Source: Gordius sp. MW1
Taxonomy: Eukaryota > Nematomorpha > Gordioida > Gordea > Gordiidae
DNA length: 64,000 nt
Direction of reading: 5' to 3'
Assembly: GCA_964036665.1 (NCBI GenBank)
Contig: OZ038528.1
Location: 930,001-994,000 of the forward strand
In this document: positions 1-10,945 of the stretch, one piece after another
How the letters are laid out: each line of letters opens with the position of its first letter
Position numbering within the stretch: position 1 is the stretch's first letter
Position numbers and translations under genes: made by a program
Notes under the pieces: model-generated
Databases searched by the model: none
The model's input: only the letters and a program-made list of their open reading frames with translations
What the model was told of the DNA's origin: nothing

Positions 1-150
1 AATAAGAGGGAGGCTATAATGACTTAGGGAGGGGCAAAGTTAACATTTTTTGAAATTTTAGCCATAATTTTAATAAGTTTCAACAAAAAGTGGGTTTAGA
101 GGGGGGCAACCGCCCCCCCTCCCTCCCCCCTTCCTTGGGCTAAATAATTT
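1..150. repeat. G/C-tract MITE-like fragment, cut by window edge
   Basis: The stretch reads (gagg)ctataatgacttagggagggg...gggggcaaccgccccccc, and closely matches 27,700-27,850, which also has the ATTTTGGCCATAATT core. It is one copy of a dispersed family whose better copies begin with GGGCGTAGCCAGG (11,007; 62,533). The left end is off the window. Seen directly: similarity to the other copies. Inference: a short non-autonomous DNA transposon. Confidence 0.5.
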
Positions 151-1214
151 CTGAGTTAAGGGGCGGGAAGGGAGAGGGTCAGGTGACTCTCTGCCTCTAT
201 CTTACTATTAAGCCTCTGATAATTTACTAAAATTGAGTGAAATAAATAACATTGAATCAGTTATAAAAACTCAAAATTATTTTATAACCTTTTTTGGTAA
301 TCTGGTAAATTCTTATTATGGCTACCCCCCCCCCTCCCAACACTAACTTTATTCAAATCTTGTCTAACTTAAATTTGATCATTCTTTAATTATTGGTTTA
401 ACTACATTTTTTGTATAATTTTAGTTTAAGCTAATTGAAAATAATATACTAAAAATATAGTTACGATTTTTATTTAGCACCAAATCCGTGGTATTATTTG
501 CCCAAATATAATAATAAAATGTTAAGTTTAATTTAACTCTAAGTATTATATGTGTATAATTATTTTATATTGAAATGTTAGCAAGAATTAACTCTTTTTG
601 CAAGTTTATAATATACTTGTATACATAAAAATCTTATATATTCGTAACACTTAAAGAAATAATTTATTTAGTTTTTTAAATTATGGCAAGTTTACCTATC
701 CTTTAGATATTTTAATCATTACGAATTGATAGCATTTAATTTCAAAATTTTAAATCGGATAACAAACTATAAATATTATGTTTTTAACTTTAAAAAATGT
801 CTGGCCCGGTTAAGCAGAGTGGGTTTTACCTGTATGTGTGCCCATTGCTTTTTGAAGTAATTTTTTAATAAAAGTATATAAGTATTGGGAAAAGAGAGTC
901 CTTATCAATGACACTTATAACTTATCATGGAAAATTCTGAACGAACAACAAATTTATACTATTTTTGTAAATTTGAAAATTATAAACAGATAAATTTTCT
1001 AAAAGAAACATTATTTTATTCTAAGCTTTACTTTCATAATCTTCGTAAATCACATTAAAGTTAGAAAAAAAATTCTGAAATATTTGCAACTTTTAAAGTA
1101 AGGTTTACCTATTGAACAGAGAGGGTTTGACCCTCCCCCCTACTTCAATTTAAAATTTTGCTAATATTAATTTTCTACTTTTTCGCGATGTAAGAAAATT
1201 GCAAATATAAGTTT
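151..1214. other. AT-rich intergenic, nothing recognised
   Basis: About 1 kb of very AT-rich sequence with a C9 tract near 323. I see no coding stretch of useful length on either strand and no clear repeat. It lies downstream of the minus-strand homeobox gene, so any polyadenylation signal of that gene would be just below 1,445. Confidence 0.4.
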
Positions 1215-1296
1215 CCACAACAATTAATAAAGAATTAGAAGTTGGACAGGACGGACGGACAACCTAAAGTGAGCCCATAAATTGCATAGCTATTAA
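1215..1296 (+). repeat. 3' end of dispersed repeat family A
   Basis: Contains AGTTGGACAGGACGGACGGACAACC followed by GAGCCCATAAATTGCATAG. The same tail occurs at 22,690-22,745, 25,020-25,078, 32,369-32,392, 35,214-35,280, 38,349-38,405, 39,568-39,632 and 49,122-49,147, and inverted at 22,765-22,812 and 32,505-32,525. This copy is 5'-truncated, as short retroposon copies usually are. See the long copy at 34,975. Confidence 0.6.
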
Positions 1297-1444
1297 AAGA
1301 TTTTAAAGGTCAATTATTATTTGCATGCCATCATCAAAGCTACCATAAAAGAGTAAATTTATTTTAGGAGTACAAATAATTTTAAATTTTTTTCCATACA
1401 CATAACTTTAGAATCTTTTATAATTGGAATAGAATCAAAAAATA

Positions 1445-2074
1445 TTATGTAAGTTTAACATTTTTTTTGTCTTTCATGCGTCTGTTTTGAAACCATGTTT
1501 TCACCTAAAAACCAAAAAACAAAAAAATTAATAAAAAAAATTTATATACTTGAGTTTCGGTTAATCCCAAACTTTCTGCCAAATCTATCCTTTCCGGTGT
1601 AGATAAATAACGTTGAAAAATATAACGAGTCTCTAAACCTTCCAATTGGGCTTCGTTAAAAACCGTTCGAGCTTTACGCCGTTTAAGTTGTAAATTAACG
1701 CCATCTATATTTTAAATAGATTTTAATTTTTAAAAAATCTTTTTTATATATTACTTCGTTTTAATTATCAAAATCCGAATTTTTAATGTAAAATAAAAAT
1801 AAATTCGCAAACTTTTTGTAAAGGATTTCTGTACAATGAATAAAGAATTTAAAAAATCTGTGTTTTGACCTAGGCAAATCCAATATCGCCACCAATGCTT
1901 AGAATATTTGTCAATTTCGTTATCTTCAACTTTACGACAATTATACCTCATGTCCACGATCCCATCTTTGAATTTTTCCAAAGTATATGGTGACCCAATT
2001 GTAGACGTATTGTCTCTTTGCGATAAAATTGCATCTATACTGAAACAGGAAGATGTCATATGGGAAACTTTCAA
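1445..2074 (-). CDS. bsx: Bsx-like homeodomain transcription factor, three exons
   Basis: Complete gene: exon 1 2074-1870, exon 2 1704-1550, exon 3 1504-1445 (TAA), about 139 codons. Introns are 165 and 45 bp, both GT-AG. The phases agree: exon 1 ends on one base, exon 2 supplies two. Exon 1 has an engrailed-homology-1-type repressor motif, FSIDAILSQ, at residues 11-19. Exon 2 carries homeodomain positions to TETQ (RRKARTVF, then [20 protein letters not shown]). Exon 3 resumes with [14 protein letters not shown], the recognition helix, so the second intron sits at the classic homeodomain 44/45 site. The RRKARTVF and QRYLSTPER blocks are those of the brain-specific homeobox (Bsx/bsh) family, which acts in neural cell fate. 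The C-terminus stops five residues after the helix, unusually short. Residue 54-equivalent is D where Bsx has H. Start: first ATG, ten residues before the motif. Confidence 0.85.
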
Positions 2075-2102
2075 GGAATCGAAAAAATATATAATTTTTT
2101 AA

Positions 2103-3177
2103 TTCCTTAAAAATTCAGAAAATAATAAATTTTATAGAAAAACTTAAATAACTAGAGACCAGTTAGAGTAAGAATTAATTAAATTATATACTATTAATGA
2201 ACAATATGTTCATTAGGGGGGGGGTCAAATAGTAATTTTATTACATTATTTAATTTAAGCATTTTAGCGTTAATAGGATAAGAAAGATCTTATATTTTTG
2301 TCATTATAAAATAAGGTTAAATTATGACACCATATCATCTAGCTTCTATTATGAAGTCTCTAATTGAATCAAATGTGCACCAATTAGAGAAGCATTCATG
2401 CTTACGGAATTAGTAGTCTAACCCTCAACCTTTGATTTATAATTCAATTATCTTACATTATATTCTATATTAATGATGATAATTTCTATGGATATCTCTC
2501 TTTTATAAGCATTTGTACGACCCAAGTGCTTTAACATGACCAGATTGTGAAATTAAAGGCAATTAAAATTTAGCTTATTGTTTAGGAAAAGGTAAAATGA
2601 TAGTTTTATTGAATTTCTAACTAAAAGATTAGGAAATTTTTATTGTAGTAAAATCAAAAAGATACATTTCAAATTTTTATAGATTAAATTCATGTAATGA
2701 CGTGTTAGTTGGTTCAAAAAGCAAATTATTTATAAATTTAATAAAATGTTAATAAGAAATATTCTCGAATTTTCTGGAAAACCGATAGGTAGAAGGTTAT
2801 GGGTCATCAAGTACCTAATTAACGCGACGTTTTCATATCATGACATAATTAGGTGATGATATTATAATGATATAAATAGTAGATGACACCCTGTGACATT
2901 TGATTTCTATGTGAAAATAGGCAATTTATTGGTTAAAAGGGCTATTTTGGTCTTATTTATAAGAATTTTAAAAGGAATTATGAAATCTTTTGAATTAAAT
3001 TCTGGCTTTTTAAGGGGGGGCACCCTCTAATTGAATAAAAAATCGTAAAAATTAGAAATTGTTTTAAGAAGTTTTAAGAGCTCATTATTTTGCTTTATAT
3101 GGTTTAATGTGCAATTTTTTAAGTAACTTTTGCGATTTAAGATAATAATCATTAACTATCCGCTTCTCTCTTATTTA
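2103..3177. other. AT-rich intergenic upstream of the homeobox gene
   Basis: No gene seen. A G9 tract lies at about 2,214-2,223 and a G7 tract near 3,014. This is where the promoter of the minus-strand homeobox gene should lie, but I cannot point to a convincing TATA or initiator. Confidence 0.35.
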
Positions 3178-3960
3178 TCAGTTATTTGGTCCCACATTCG
3201 TGGGGTTTGTTTTGATAAGTTTCTTCCATCTTGACCGGGTGAGGGCCATGTCTTGAGTAATCTCTTTAGTTTTCATAACTTTATCGACTTGCCCTTTCCA
3301 CGTGACACTGGGTCGTCCTCTTCCTCTCTTCCCCAGTACCTCCATGTCCAGTACTTTTCGATTTACATTATTCGTGTCCCTCCTTAGTATATGCCCGTAC
3401 CACCTTAGCCGATTTTCCTTAATCATGTCCGCCATAGGTTGAATGCCCATTTTTGTCATGAGATAGTCATTCGTCATAGGGTCGAGCTTAGTATACCTCA
3501 AGCTCCACCCTATCATTCTCATCTCTGTGGCTTGTAATAGCTTTCCTTCCGTGGTGTTTAATGCCCATGTTTCACTTCCATACAGCGGTCTTACGAAGGA
3601 TTTTTAAGCTTTACTCTTCAACCATATTGGCATTTTCTTGTCGCACATTACACCAGATATACTTCGCCAAGCCATCCTTTTTGGATCCTGGCATTGACAT
3701 CTGTTGCGCAACTGCCCTCTTGATGTAGCATCGAGCCGAAATATGTAAACCTGTCTACTTTTGGATATTTTAGATGGTCATCCAGCGATGGGGTGCTTGT
3801 ACCCTTCATTTCCATGTATACCATTTTTCGATCGTTGACCTTTAAACCATATCCAGCTTAGCGCTTTGACCACTTTTCGGCTTCATCAATACTTTCTCCC
3901 TTGTTTCCTCCGCATAGTATTATATCATTGGCATATAGCATACACTAGAGTCTACCACTA
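3178..3960 (-). pseudogene. LINE (RTE-like) 3' remnant: C-terminal reverse transcriptase region
   Basis: Minus-strand translation gives the typical C-terminal part of RTE-like LINE polyproteins: RLRWYGHILRRDTNNVN, then GKRGRGRPSVTW. Further upstream (3,600-3,960, broken by stops) are pieces resembling the RT palm and thumb, including a degenerate YANDIILC in place of FADD and YFGSMLHQEGS. The same family is present on the plus strand at 44,380-45,960. The element is 5'-truncated and inactive. Confidence 0.8.
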
Positions 3961-5330
3961 TCCGATTAAATAGTATAATTTCTATAATAATTTTTTGGAA
4001 AGAAATAAATAATTAAATTTTAGCTTTTCTAGAATGGTGTTATTTTTTGGGGGGTTTCTGCCAAATTTTATAAAACTGAAAATCTTGAACCAAATTATTA
4101 CAAAATTTTACATTTTTAAAGCGAATCCATTGTTTGATATATTAGCCTAAATGAAATTATTTTATTGGTTTTATTTGTTCTACTAAACGGGCGTAAATGT
4201 ATTTAATTTAAAATAGATCCAATTGATTTTAGTAAATGATAATAATTTTACCATTTTTTAAAAGCCTGCCTTAGGCAAGCTATCTTAAAAAACAATTATT
4301 TAATTGCAATAAAGAATGTTTTATTTCTATTAATAGTTAATGGAATATTCAGAGAATAAATTCTATTACCTTGTCAGAAATCATTCAAATAAAATAACTC
4401 TATTCTGCAACTAATCGTTCTTTAATATTTAAATACTTTAAGTTTCTAAATATGCAATAACTTAGAAAAGATTTAAGTATCAAAGGAGAGGGCAAGATGG
4501 ATTTTGCTCAAATTGTTATATTTTTATATATAAGGATTTTGAATATGTCCTGTTGTTTTTAGTATTTGAAATTATTAAGGTAGCTAAAATTTATATTAAA
4601 GGTTCTCAGAGTTTTTTATGATTTGCACAATTTGGCGACTAAAACTTTGTATTAGTTAAAAAAAACATAAGTAAAGTTAACTTATAATTATACTTTAAAG
4701 CTCTTATTTGAGTGTTAATGATTTTTAATATTGCCAGATTCAAAGATATTTACTCGCTATTAACTATATTAATGAGAATTTTATTTAAATTAAACTTTTT
4801 GAAGGATATAAAAGAGTAAATAATTTTTTATTTGTATTACGCTTATAGATAAAATTGTTGTATTAAATCAGGAATTTAAGATTTAACACTAGTAACATAT
4901 TTATTTTTGGATTTATGAAAAAGTTTTCATTCATGTATTCTAATCTTATTAATAATATATAGGCCATAACACCATAAAGATGGCCCATTTTACCGAATGG
5001 TAGACGGAAATAATGTCTCGAGCATTTTTACGTGCTACTCTTGAAATTATTGCACCGAGCAGCTAGCACTCATTGTGTTAAACTAGCATCCAGCTACTGT
5101 TCGTGCTCGCGTTTTTAGTAAGCAATTTAACAACTATAGCCAAAACATACATATTAGTTTTAGTTCTTTTGTCACATATTCTGCGAAATTGCCAATGCAT
5201 TTGATTAGTTTTCCGTATTACCAGCTTTAAATTTTTGATGAAAACAGAAAATGTCGTAATGAAAACGTCTAAGTCCCCACATCGTCATATAAACTTCAAA
5301 TATTGAAAGACTTCTTCACTTTTTTTTCAG
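3961..5330. other. AT-rich intergenic, nothing firm
   Basis: Mostly AT-rich. A less AT-rich patch at 4,965-5,110 has no usable frame. A short motif, CAGAAAATGTCGTAATG (5,247-5,263), also occurs in the loop of the giant palindrome at 13,091-13,107. Confidence 0.35.
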
Positions 5331-5334
5331 GAAA

Positions 5335-7835
5335 GATCAAGACTCTAAAGCGCAGATCATTGCCCGTTATCATTGGCGACTTCAACTCTTCTGTTAAGTA
5401 CACTGATCGTGATGACCCTGGGAGGCCCTAACTCTTTAGGCACAAACAATAGAAACGGAATTTTTCTGAAAAAATGGTGTAGAGGGTTGAAGTGGCGTAT
5501 TGCCTCGACTTTGGCTACATTTAGAAAAAGGAATAGTTCCCAAACAAGCCAAATAGATCACCTGCTGTGCAGGTCACGACATTATAAAACTGTCAAAAAC
5601 TTTCGTGTTATACAGGACACAATAATTGAAAAGGCGGATCACAGCGCCATAGCAGCTGAGCTGGTAGTGAAATCAGCCACCTTACGAATACCATCATTGC
5701 GCAATAATCCAACGATAAGGCCACAAGGTTTATCAGGTACAACCGAATTCAGGGAATATATATCTACGCTCCAAATTTAGAAATACAAATCTTTCTGCTT
5801 TATCCATTAATGAGTTGAGTCTGAAAATATCAGCTATATTTGCTAATGCCCCCAAGTGCCAGAATCGAATGAAGACAAAAACTTGGTTCTCACAACAAAC
5901 GCTGGGGCTACTAAGGACAAGAAATCAACTTTTTTTCGATGATAAAAATTTTCCCTACAAATCCTCTTGCCTGTCGGCCCTCAGCAAACGTATCAAGTCA
6001 AGTATAAGACAGGATAAAATGGCTTATATCGAGGCAGAGGCGGCGGCTCGCTCAAATAACACTCACCAACTATTCAACAAAATAAAAAGCCTGAATCGTA
6101 GCTCGTTTTCCAAAAGGCCTACTACAACATAAAAACAGTTAGTGAGTCAAATGATTCCTTGGTGCAAACCAAAACATGGGAGCTTTACTTTAGATCTATC
6201 CTGTCACCCCCAATTCAAAGTGCCGGTATTGGACATCAACAGAGACTTTATAATAAATTTTAAAGGACCTCCGGCACTCCCAATATTAACTGAACCACCA
6301 TCGATTTCTGAGATCAACAGAGCAATTAAATCACTTAAAACCCACAAAGCGGCTGACCTGATTGGACTCACCTCAGAGGCACTGAGAGCGGATCCATACA
6401 TCACTGGTACTATGCTACATCTACTCTTTTGTGAAGTCTGGGCGAAAGAAGAGGCACCAGAATCCTGGTCACAAGGGCGCCTTATCAAGCTTTTTAAGAA
6501 AGGGGACCCATCCGATCCTAACAATTACAGGGGAATCACAATTATAAATCTTGAGTCCAAAATATTCATAAAAATAATCTACAACAGAATATATAACAAG
6601 GTTGAGAGCATCCTAAAACACAATCAAGCTGGGTTCAGAAAATGCCGGACCACAACGGTACATATCATCACATTGAGAAATATGATAGATGTGCCGCGCT
6701 CCAGTGGGGACCCTTTGGTTTTAGTCTTCCTAGACATTTCGAAAGCGTTTGACTCCCTTTCCCATCTTTACATATGGGAGTCGTTATGTCTATTGGGAAT
6801 TCCCAAGAAATTGATCCTTATGATCTTCCTGATCTACAAAGATATGAAAGTAATAGTAACGCATCTACAACACAAATCAGACCCGATTCCAGTGACAGTG
6901 GGAGTTAGACAGGGCTGTCCACTGTCCCCTCTTCTTTTTATAATAGCGATGGACTTGATCGTAAAGCGGTCTATACTTGGCTACGAAGGCATCAATGTAA
7001 ACGGTATCAACATATCTTCACTACTTTTCGCGGATGATATATGCCTTATCGCCTCGTCTGTATCACAGGCTCAATCGATGGTTGATAGATTTGCTAATCA
7101 GGCGAAACAAGCAGGGTTGTTTATAAATGCTGGTAAGTGCTCTATGCTTGTAATAAATAATCAATCAGAGGAGAAGTTAATTATTGAAAATAACCCGATA
7201 CAAGCAACCCACAGAGTAAGATATCTAGGAGTAGAACTAACAGAGGATACTTATGCCGACGGAGACATGGAATTAAAGCTCCGACGAACCCTTGTAAAAC
7301 TTTATTCTTGTTCGGCAATCTGGCGCTCGCGTTAACTGGTCCTCAACACCCGCCTGAGGATCTTTAAAGCTATGATTCTATGAACACTTCTTTATGAGTG
7401 TGAATCTTGGTCATTGCGTGCCCCCTGCATAAAAAAACTCCAAGTTAACATCAACAAAATGCTACGAATTGTACGAATTTTTTATCCGGCAACGATAACA
7501 AACGAAAATCTGTGGATGCGTTGTAAGATCCCTCCAGTTAAAAATATTATGTTAACAAAGAAGTGGAATTTTTTAGCACATCAGGTCCGAAGAAAAGGTA
7601 CAAAGTATTGCCTGTCTTCAATGTTCTGGTATCCTCCTTCACTAAGAGGTTTGAAGTGCAATGGCAGTTGGCTACACAAGACATTTCGAGAAATTCAATT
7701 ATTAGGTCAGGACTGGGATTCAATGTTGACAATAACGCAAGATAGGAAACTATGGATAGAATTCTCAATGAACCAACTATCTAGTCTTTCAACTACAAGG
7801 GCGCGTATATCTCATTCGTAATAAATGCTCACCTA
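5335..7835 (+). pseudogene. Decayed APE-type non-LTR retrotransposon
   Basis: Endonuclease C-terminal half, reverse transcriptase and tail, broken by stops and frameshifts. Visible in order: VIIGDFNSS (APE endonuclease) at 5,358-5,390; after a frame change, GPNSLGTNNRNGIFL and the terminal KADHSAI endonuclease motif in 5,373-5,780; RT in 6,142-7,335 with NNYRGITIIN, QAGFRKCRTTT, FLDISKAFDSL, GVRQGCPLSPLLF and the catalytic LLFADDICLI (FADD box); and the LLYECESW block after 7,395. 5'-truncated (no endonuclease N-terminus), hence a dead-on-arrival or old copy. The clade is RTE/Jockey-like; I cannot fix it by eye. Confidence 0.88.
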
Positions 7836-7924
7836 CAAAGTTCTCTTTAATTCTCATGAAGTTGGGTATTACATATTAACATGCCATAATTACACTGCAT
7901 ATTAATCAAATTTGTTACAGGTAC

Positions 7925-8085
7925 ATTACACACGTTGTCACCAACGTGGCCTTTGCGCCATTTTGCGTGAGAAGGGGCCCAACCTTAGGTTGCACTTACT
8001 AAGCTCTTGGGCGGAATCTGGTTCAGTAGGCGATTTTTCAGTTCGCGATCATTGAACACGTGACTGCAACATAATCATTATGCAA
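7925..8085 (+). repeat. Partial copy of the giant-palindrome end sequence
   Basis: Positions 8,027-8,080 (GGAATCTGGTTCAGTAGGCG, then TTTTTCAGTTCGCGATCATT, then GAACACGTGACTGCAAC) match the outer end of the palindrome at 10,480-10,535 and, inverted, 15,819-15,871. Upstream CTTGGGCG resembles the palindrome loop. So the palindrome end is a mobile or dispersed sequence rather than a one-off. Confidence 0.6.
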
Positions 8086-8107
8086 ATTAAAAATTAAAAT
8101 AATATAA

Positions 8108-8300
8108 CTCGGGCCTTCGGCCCTCGTGGGAAGGGGGAGAAGGGAAGGGGAGTAGGGGAAGGGAAGAGGGGAAGGGGGAACTCTTCTATACTCCGTATAA
8201 ACTTAGCATATTTGCTATGCAATTTATGGGCGATAAAGATGGGAAGGGGCGAGAATGCCTATAGGGGGTATTAGATGCAAAATAATTAGTTAATTAGTTA
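8108..8300 (+). repeat. Module P: GGGCCTTCGGCCC hairpin plus purine-rich tract
   Basis: CTCGGGCCTTCGGCCCTCG forms a perfect short hairpin. It is followed by a G/A-only tract, then CTCTTCTATACTCCGTATAA, TTTGCTATGCAATTTATGGGCG and GAATGCCTATAGGGGG. The same order recurs at 21,301-21,450, and most of it at 24,050-24,215, so it is a unit of a composite repeat. Confidence 0.7.
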
Positions 8301-8339
8301 TAGGCCCTTGTAGGGGAGGACATAGGGTAATTATCAATG

Positions 8340-8760
8340 TTAACCAATTCAAAAACGAAAAAAAATTTCGATTTATTTGGCCAATGGTCATTTTTTTATT
8401 GGTCAGTAGCCAGCGGACGGTCAAAAATTCATATTATCATTGGTATTAACATGAACAAATATTAATTTAATTTAAAAAAATTAAAAAAAAAAATTTGTGC
8501 CCTCCCTGACTTGAAACCCACACCTCCAGTTCACAAACCGGCGCTATAACCACTATACCATGTTGGCTTTAAAATAGTAGAAGTTATTATGTTATTTATA
8601 TAGATAATGAAATAATAAAGTTGTGTTTTATGTTTAGAAAATCAGTATATTTCGTCGGTCAGTAGCCAGCGGACGGTCAAAAAGTCATATTATTAATGGT
8701 ATTAACAAAAACAAAATATTAATTTAATGTAAAAAAAAATTAAAAAAAAAAGTTTTTTTT
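8340..8760. repeat. CCAATGG-type repeat units with tRNA-like segment
   Basis: Two units of the GGCCAATGGTCATTTTTTT / ATTGGTCAGTAGCCAGCGGACGG repeat (8,379-8,450; 8,655-8,740), separated by the tRNA-like segment at 8,504-8,573 and A/T tracts. Same layout as 24,720-25,020 and, inverted, 32,600-33,090. Confidence 0.65.
8504..8573 (-). ncRNA. tRNA-like pseudogene (Pol III A and B boxes), SINE head
   Basis: Reverse complement begins GCCAACATGGTATAGTGGTT and ends near GTGGGTTTCAAGTCAGGGAGG. TGGTATAGTGG fits the tRNA A box/D arm and GGTTTCAAGTC the B box/T arm. The acceptor stem pairs only at its three outer bases and the anticodon arm leaves a six-base loop, so this is not a functional tRNA. It is best read as the tRNA-derived head of a SINE or of the composite repeat around it. 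Confidence 0.6.
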
Positions 8761-9295
8761 TAGTTTTAAAAAAGGGCTAAATTCTTAAACTACCAGCCCG
8801 TTTCGCTCGAAACTTTACCCGTAGGTGCCCAGGGCGGCCGGGGGTAAAATAACCTTTTCAGATTCCTAAAATACCTTTTCATTTTAAAAATATCGGACAT
8901 TTCCCTGCCATACGTGCGGTGTAATATCTATGACACGTAGAAAAATTTTACTAATTATATAAACTTACGCGCGCCATCTAATAAAGTACAATTCGTGTTT
9001 GAGTTTAATAGTAGATTCAATTTAATTAGAAATAACGGGCTATGATTATACCTTTGAAGGAGGTTTCGAATTTTGTGTTAGTTTCTATCGATATATTTTA
9101 TCGTAAATTAGAATCTAATACCTATATTATTTTTTTTAAATATTACTTTTTAGGTTTTCTATGAAATCACAATCTAATTAAATGAAATATATTAACCCAA
9201 TAAAAAAATATATATGCATTTATAAGGTTAAAAATATATATTACATAGTTGGCTGTCTGTTAGACCATCTATAATAAATTTTTAGGTTATATATA

Positions 9296-9975
9296 ACATT
9301 TGGCCAATGGTCATTTTTTTTCATTGGTAAGCAGCCAGGACACGGTAAAAGTGGATATAAATTAATAAGTCAAAAAAAACGAAAAAAAAATTTTCGAATC
9401 ACATTTTGGCCAATGGTCATTTTTTTCCATTGGTCAGCAGCCAGGACACGGTAAAAGTGGATATAAACTTATAATAGTCAAAAAAAAACTAAAAAAAATT
9501 TTCGAATCACATTTTGGCCAATGGTCATTTTTTTCCATCGGTCAGCAGCCAGGACACGGTAAAAATGGATATAAATTCATAATAGTCGAAAAAAACTAAA
9601 AAAAAATTTTCGAATTACATTTTGGCCAATGGTCATTTTTTTCCATTGGTCAGCAGCCAGGACACGGTAAAAGTGGATATAAATTCATAATAGTCAAAAA
9701 AAACGAGAAAAAAAAATTTCGAATCACATTTTGGCCAATGGTGATTTTTTCCCATTGGTCAGCAGCCAACGGACGGCCAAAAAGTCATAATAGCAATGGT
9801 AGTAACAGGAACAATTATAATAGTCAAAAAAAAAACGAAAAAATAAACTCGGATTCACATTTTGGCCAATGGTCATTTTTTTCATTGGTCAGCAGCCAGC
9901 GGACGGCCAAAAAGTCTTATTATCAATGATAGTAACAAGAACAATCATAAGAGTCAAAAAAACTCCGGGATTCTA
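9296..9975 (+). repeat. Tandem array of ~108-bp CCAATGG repeat, six units
   Basis: TTTTGGCCAATGGTCATTTT starts units at about 9,301, 9,407, 9,515, 9,623, 9,732 and 9,863, spacing 106-109 bp except the last (131). Each unit has CCAATGG...CCATTGG, an inverted repeat around a T-run, then CAGCAGCCAG(GACACGG or CGGACGG). The last unit runs into ACTCCGGGATTCTAAC, a degraded B-box-like piece also at 22,202 and 22,492. Confidence 0.85.
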
Positions 9976-10067
9976 ACCCCAAAACTAGTTAAATTGCATA
10001 GCAATTACCAAAATTTAAATATAGATATACTTATGCATTAATTTAACGTAGCAATTAAAACCCGACC

Positions 10068-10172
10068 CCGCCCGAAAGCGAGGGAGATAGAGATGAGGGG
10101 TGGGGCACCTCTTGATAGAGATGAGGGGTGGGGCACCTCTTGATAGAGATGAGGGGTGGGGCACCTCTTTCT
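10068..10172 (+). repeat. 34-bp tandem repeat, three units
   Basis: GATAGAGATGAGGGGTGGGG CACCTCTT occurs three times in a row (about 10,086-10,168). A single unit occurs at 22,613-22,640 in the same surroundings (followed by TCGATAACCTAATATACCC), so this is a local expansion within the composite repeat. Confidence 0.75.
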
Positions 10173-10184
10173 CATGCATTAATT

Positions 10185-10476
10185 TAAAAAATCGATAACC
10201 TAATATACCCAATGCAAATAGATAGGGAGGGTAGACGGACAACGGACAACGGACACCAAAAAACGAGCCCATAAATTGCATAGCAATTAATAGTATAAAT
10301 ATGATATAATACCATAAATATAATACAATAAAATAAATATTATACAACAGATTAAATACAATACAATATAATACCATAAATTGCATAGCAATTAATATAT
10401 TACATTATACAATAAATATAACCCTAACCCTAATTGGTTGTCGCCTAACAGGTCAGTCGCCAACAGTACAGCGCTT
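10185..10476. repeat. Composite repeat tail with family A ends and X motif
   Basis: Two family A tails (AGCCCATAAATTGCATAGCA at 10,270 and ATAAATTGCATAGCAATTAA at 10,375) flank an AT-rich tract. CCCTAACCCTAA at 10,422 is telomere-like but only two units. CTAATTGGTTGTCGCCTAAC at 10,430-10,450 (motif X) is a direct repeat of the sequence at 13,012-13,033 in the palindrome centre. Confidence 0.5.
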
Positions 10477-10569
10477 CGAATCTGGTACATTAGGCGATTT
10501 TTCAGTTCGCGATTCTTGAACACGTGACTGCAACCTATAGGACTCTAAATCACTATGAAAATTAAATTT

Positions 10570-10945
10570 AAAATAATATAGTATAAATATGATATAATAC
10601 AATGAATATAATAAATATAATACAAAAAATAAATACAATATAATATATATTACATTATACAATAAATATAATACAATATATTTAATATAATAATATAAGT
10701 TATATAATAAATATAATACAATAAATATAATATAATACAGTAAAGTAAACACAAGAAATGTTATATAATACAATCAACAAATGTATACAATAAATATAAT
10801 ATAATTTATATAATATAATGCAATGCAATACAGTAAATATAATGCAATATAATACAATATAATAAATATTATATAGTACAATACAATAATAATCATACAA
10901 TGCATTAAACATAATATAATAAATATAATACCATATATTGTATTA
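10570..10945. repeat. Low-complexity ATAATACA tract (left arm)
   Basis: Imperfect runs built from TATAATACAATAAATATAAT, matched inverted at 15,380-15,780 in the other arm. Frames open here on the minus strand only because the sequence lacks the right triplets; they encode Y/I/L-rich nonsense. Confidence 0.7.

Noticed and set aside
8504-8573. Functional tRNA gene
   Set aside because: Acceptor stem pairs only partly and the anticodon loop is six bases; retained as tRNA-like only.
9296-9975. CRISPR array
   Set aside because: Units are ~108 bp with no unique spacers, in a eukaryotic transposon context; a satellite-like array.
10422-10434. Telomeric repeats (CCCTAACCCTAA), also 47,421-47,465
   Set aside because: Only one or two imperfect units at each place, within repeats; not a chromosome end or clear interstitial telomere.
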